NCBI RefSeq assembly: GCF_026130175.1
Contig: NZ_JAIGNI010000018.1
Location: 19,680 to 83,679 of the forward strand
Length of the DNA stretch: 64,000 nucleotides
Reading direction: 5' to 3'
DNA from: Lyngbya sp. CCAP 1446/10
Lineage (GTDB): Bacteria > Cyanobacteriota > Cyanobacteriia > Cyanobacteriales > Microcoleaceae
Positions 63,871 through 64,000 of the stretch are shown in pieces (the first letter of the stretch is position 1; every line of letters starts with the position of its first letter). A model generated the notes under the pieces. The model searched no databases and was not told where the DNA came from. It saw only the letters and a program-made list of their open reading frames with translations. The position numbers and the translations under genes were made by a program.

Positions 63871-64000
63871 GGCCTTAGGAATGAAAATTTAATAACCTCA
63901 GCGATGTATAATAAATAAATGAGTGAATATGAATAGGTTCATGTTTCGGTATGGATGTCAAATATTATACCTACTTGGTTCTTCTTATGTCGCCCATGAT

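Noticed and set aside
63931..64000. Open frame from an ATG to the right edge
   Set aside because: Only about 23 codons are visible and nothing in them is recognisable; it may or may not be a gene start.

Overview
The window looks like chromosome of a filamentous, Oscillatoriales-type cyanobacterium (Microcoleus/Oscillatoria/Tychonema-like; the genus is inference). The reasons are cyanobacterial marker genes (ndhF and ndhD of NDH-1, an RbcR/Ycf30-type LysR regulator, a Tic22-like protein, an NdbB-like type II NADH dehydrogenase), very frequent GCGATCGC (HIP1) octamers, many heptamer-type tandem repeats between genes, and a large stock of short palindromic repeats and small mobile elements.

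Layout. 1-8.5 kb: lptC (cut by the left edge), a NYN-domain protein, metG, hrcA, an alpha/beta hydrolase, an ACT-like protein and a Ycf52-like acetyltransferase. 8.7-16.2 kb: tRNA-Pro, a Tic22 homologue, prmC, two YcxB-like membrane proteins, tsaC, a degenerate histidine kinase, a second acetyltransferase and hemB. 16.5-24.3 kb: ffh, a higBA toxin-antitoxin pair, an NB-ARC NTPase that appears 5'-truncated at a repeat, a DUF2283 protein, a trypsin-like protease with TPRs, a Uma2 nuclease-like protein and an RTX protein. 24.7-32.8 kb: a 796-residue GAF-type protein, a lone IS200-type tnpA, a coiled-coil/EamA transporter fusion and a kinase-FGE fusion.

33.0-35.1 kb is the most unusual stretch: four adjacent toxin-antitoxin loci, three with a broken toxin. 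An IS605 tnpB/right-end remnant lies between hicB and hicA, and two short repeats have inserted in frame at HIP1 octamers inside an antitoxin gene. 35.2-44.5 kb: a DUF6000-like protein, ndhD, ndhF, a thioredoxin, an NnrU/Z-ISO-like protein, rbcR and a Ser/Thr kinase. 44.6-60 kb: an ABC-2 permease, a HAD hydrolase, an S9 peptidase, NdbB, a 1023-residue PAS histidine kinase, a DCC protein, a hypothetical protein and an 1818-residue Ser/Thr kinase-ATPase-GAF-histidine kinase.

60.4-64 kb is mobile-element wreckage: two IS66 remnants, and an IS701-family element whose left flank is IS66 and whose right flank is the phosphopantetheine motif of a nonribosomal peptide synthetase carrier domain. The two flanking tetranucleotides differ (CTAA and CTAG), which points to a recombined, hybrid element marking a rearrangement.

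Themes: respiration/photosynthetic electron flow and its regulation (ndhF, ndhD, ndbB, rbcR), protein biogenesis (metG, prmC, tsaC, ffh, hrcA, tRNA-Pro), a signalling set of two histidine kinases or kinase relatives, two Ser/Thr kinases and one dual kinase, and a strong imprint of repeat and IS activity. No CRISPR array, rRNA gene or prophage was seen.
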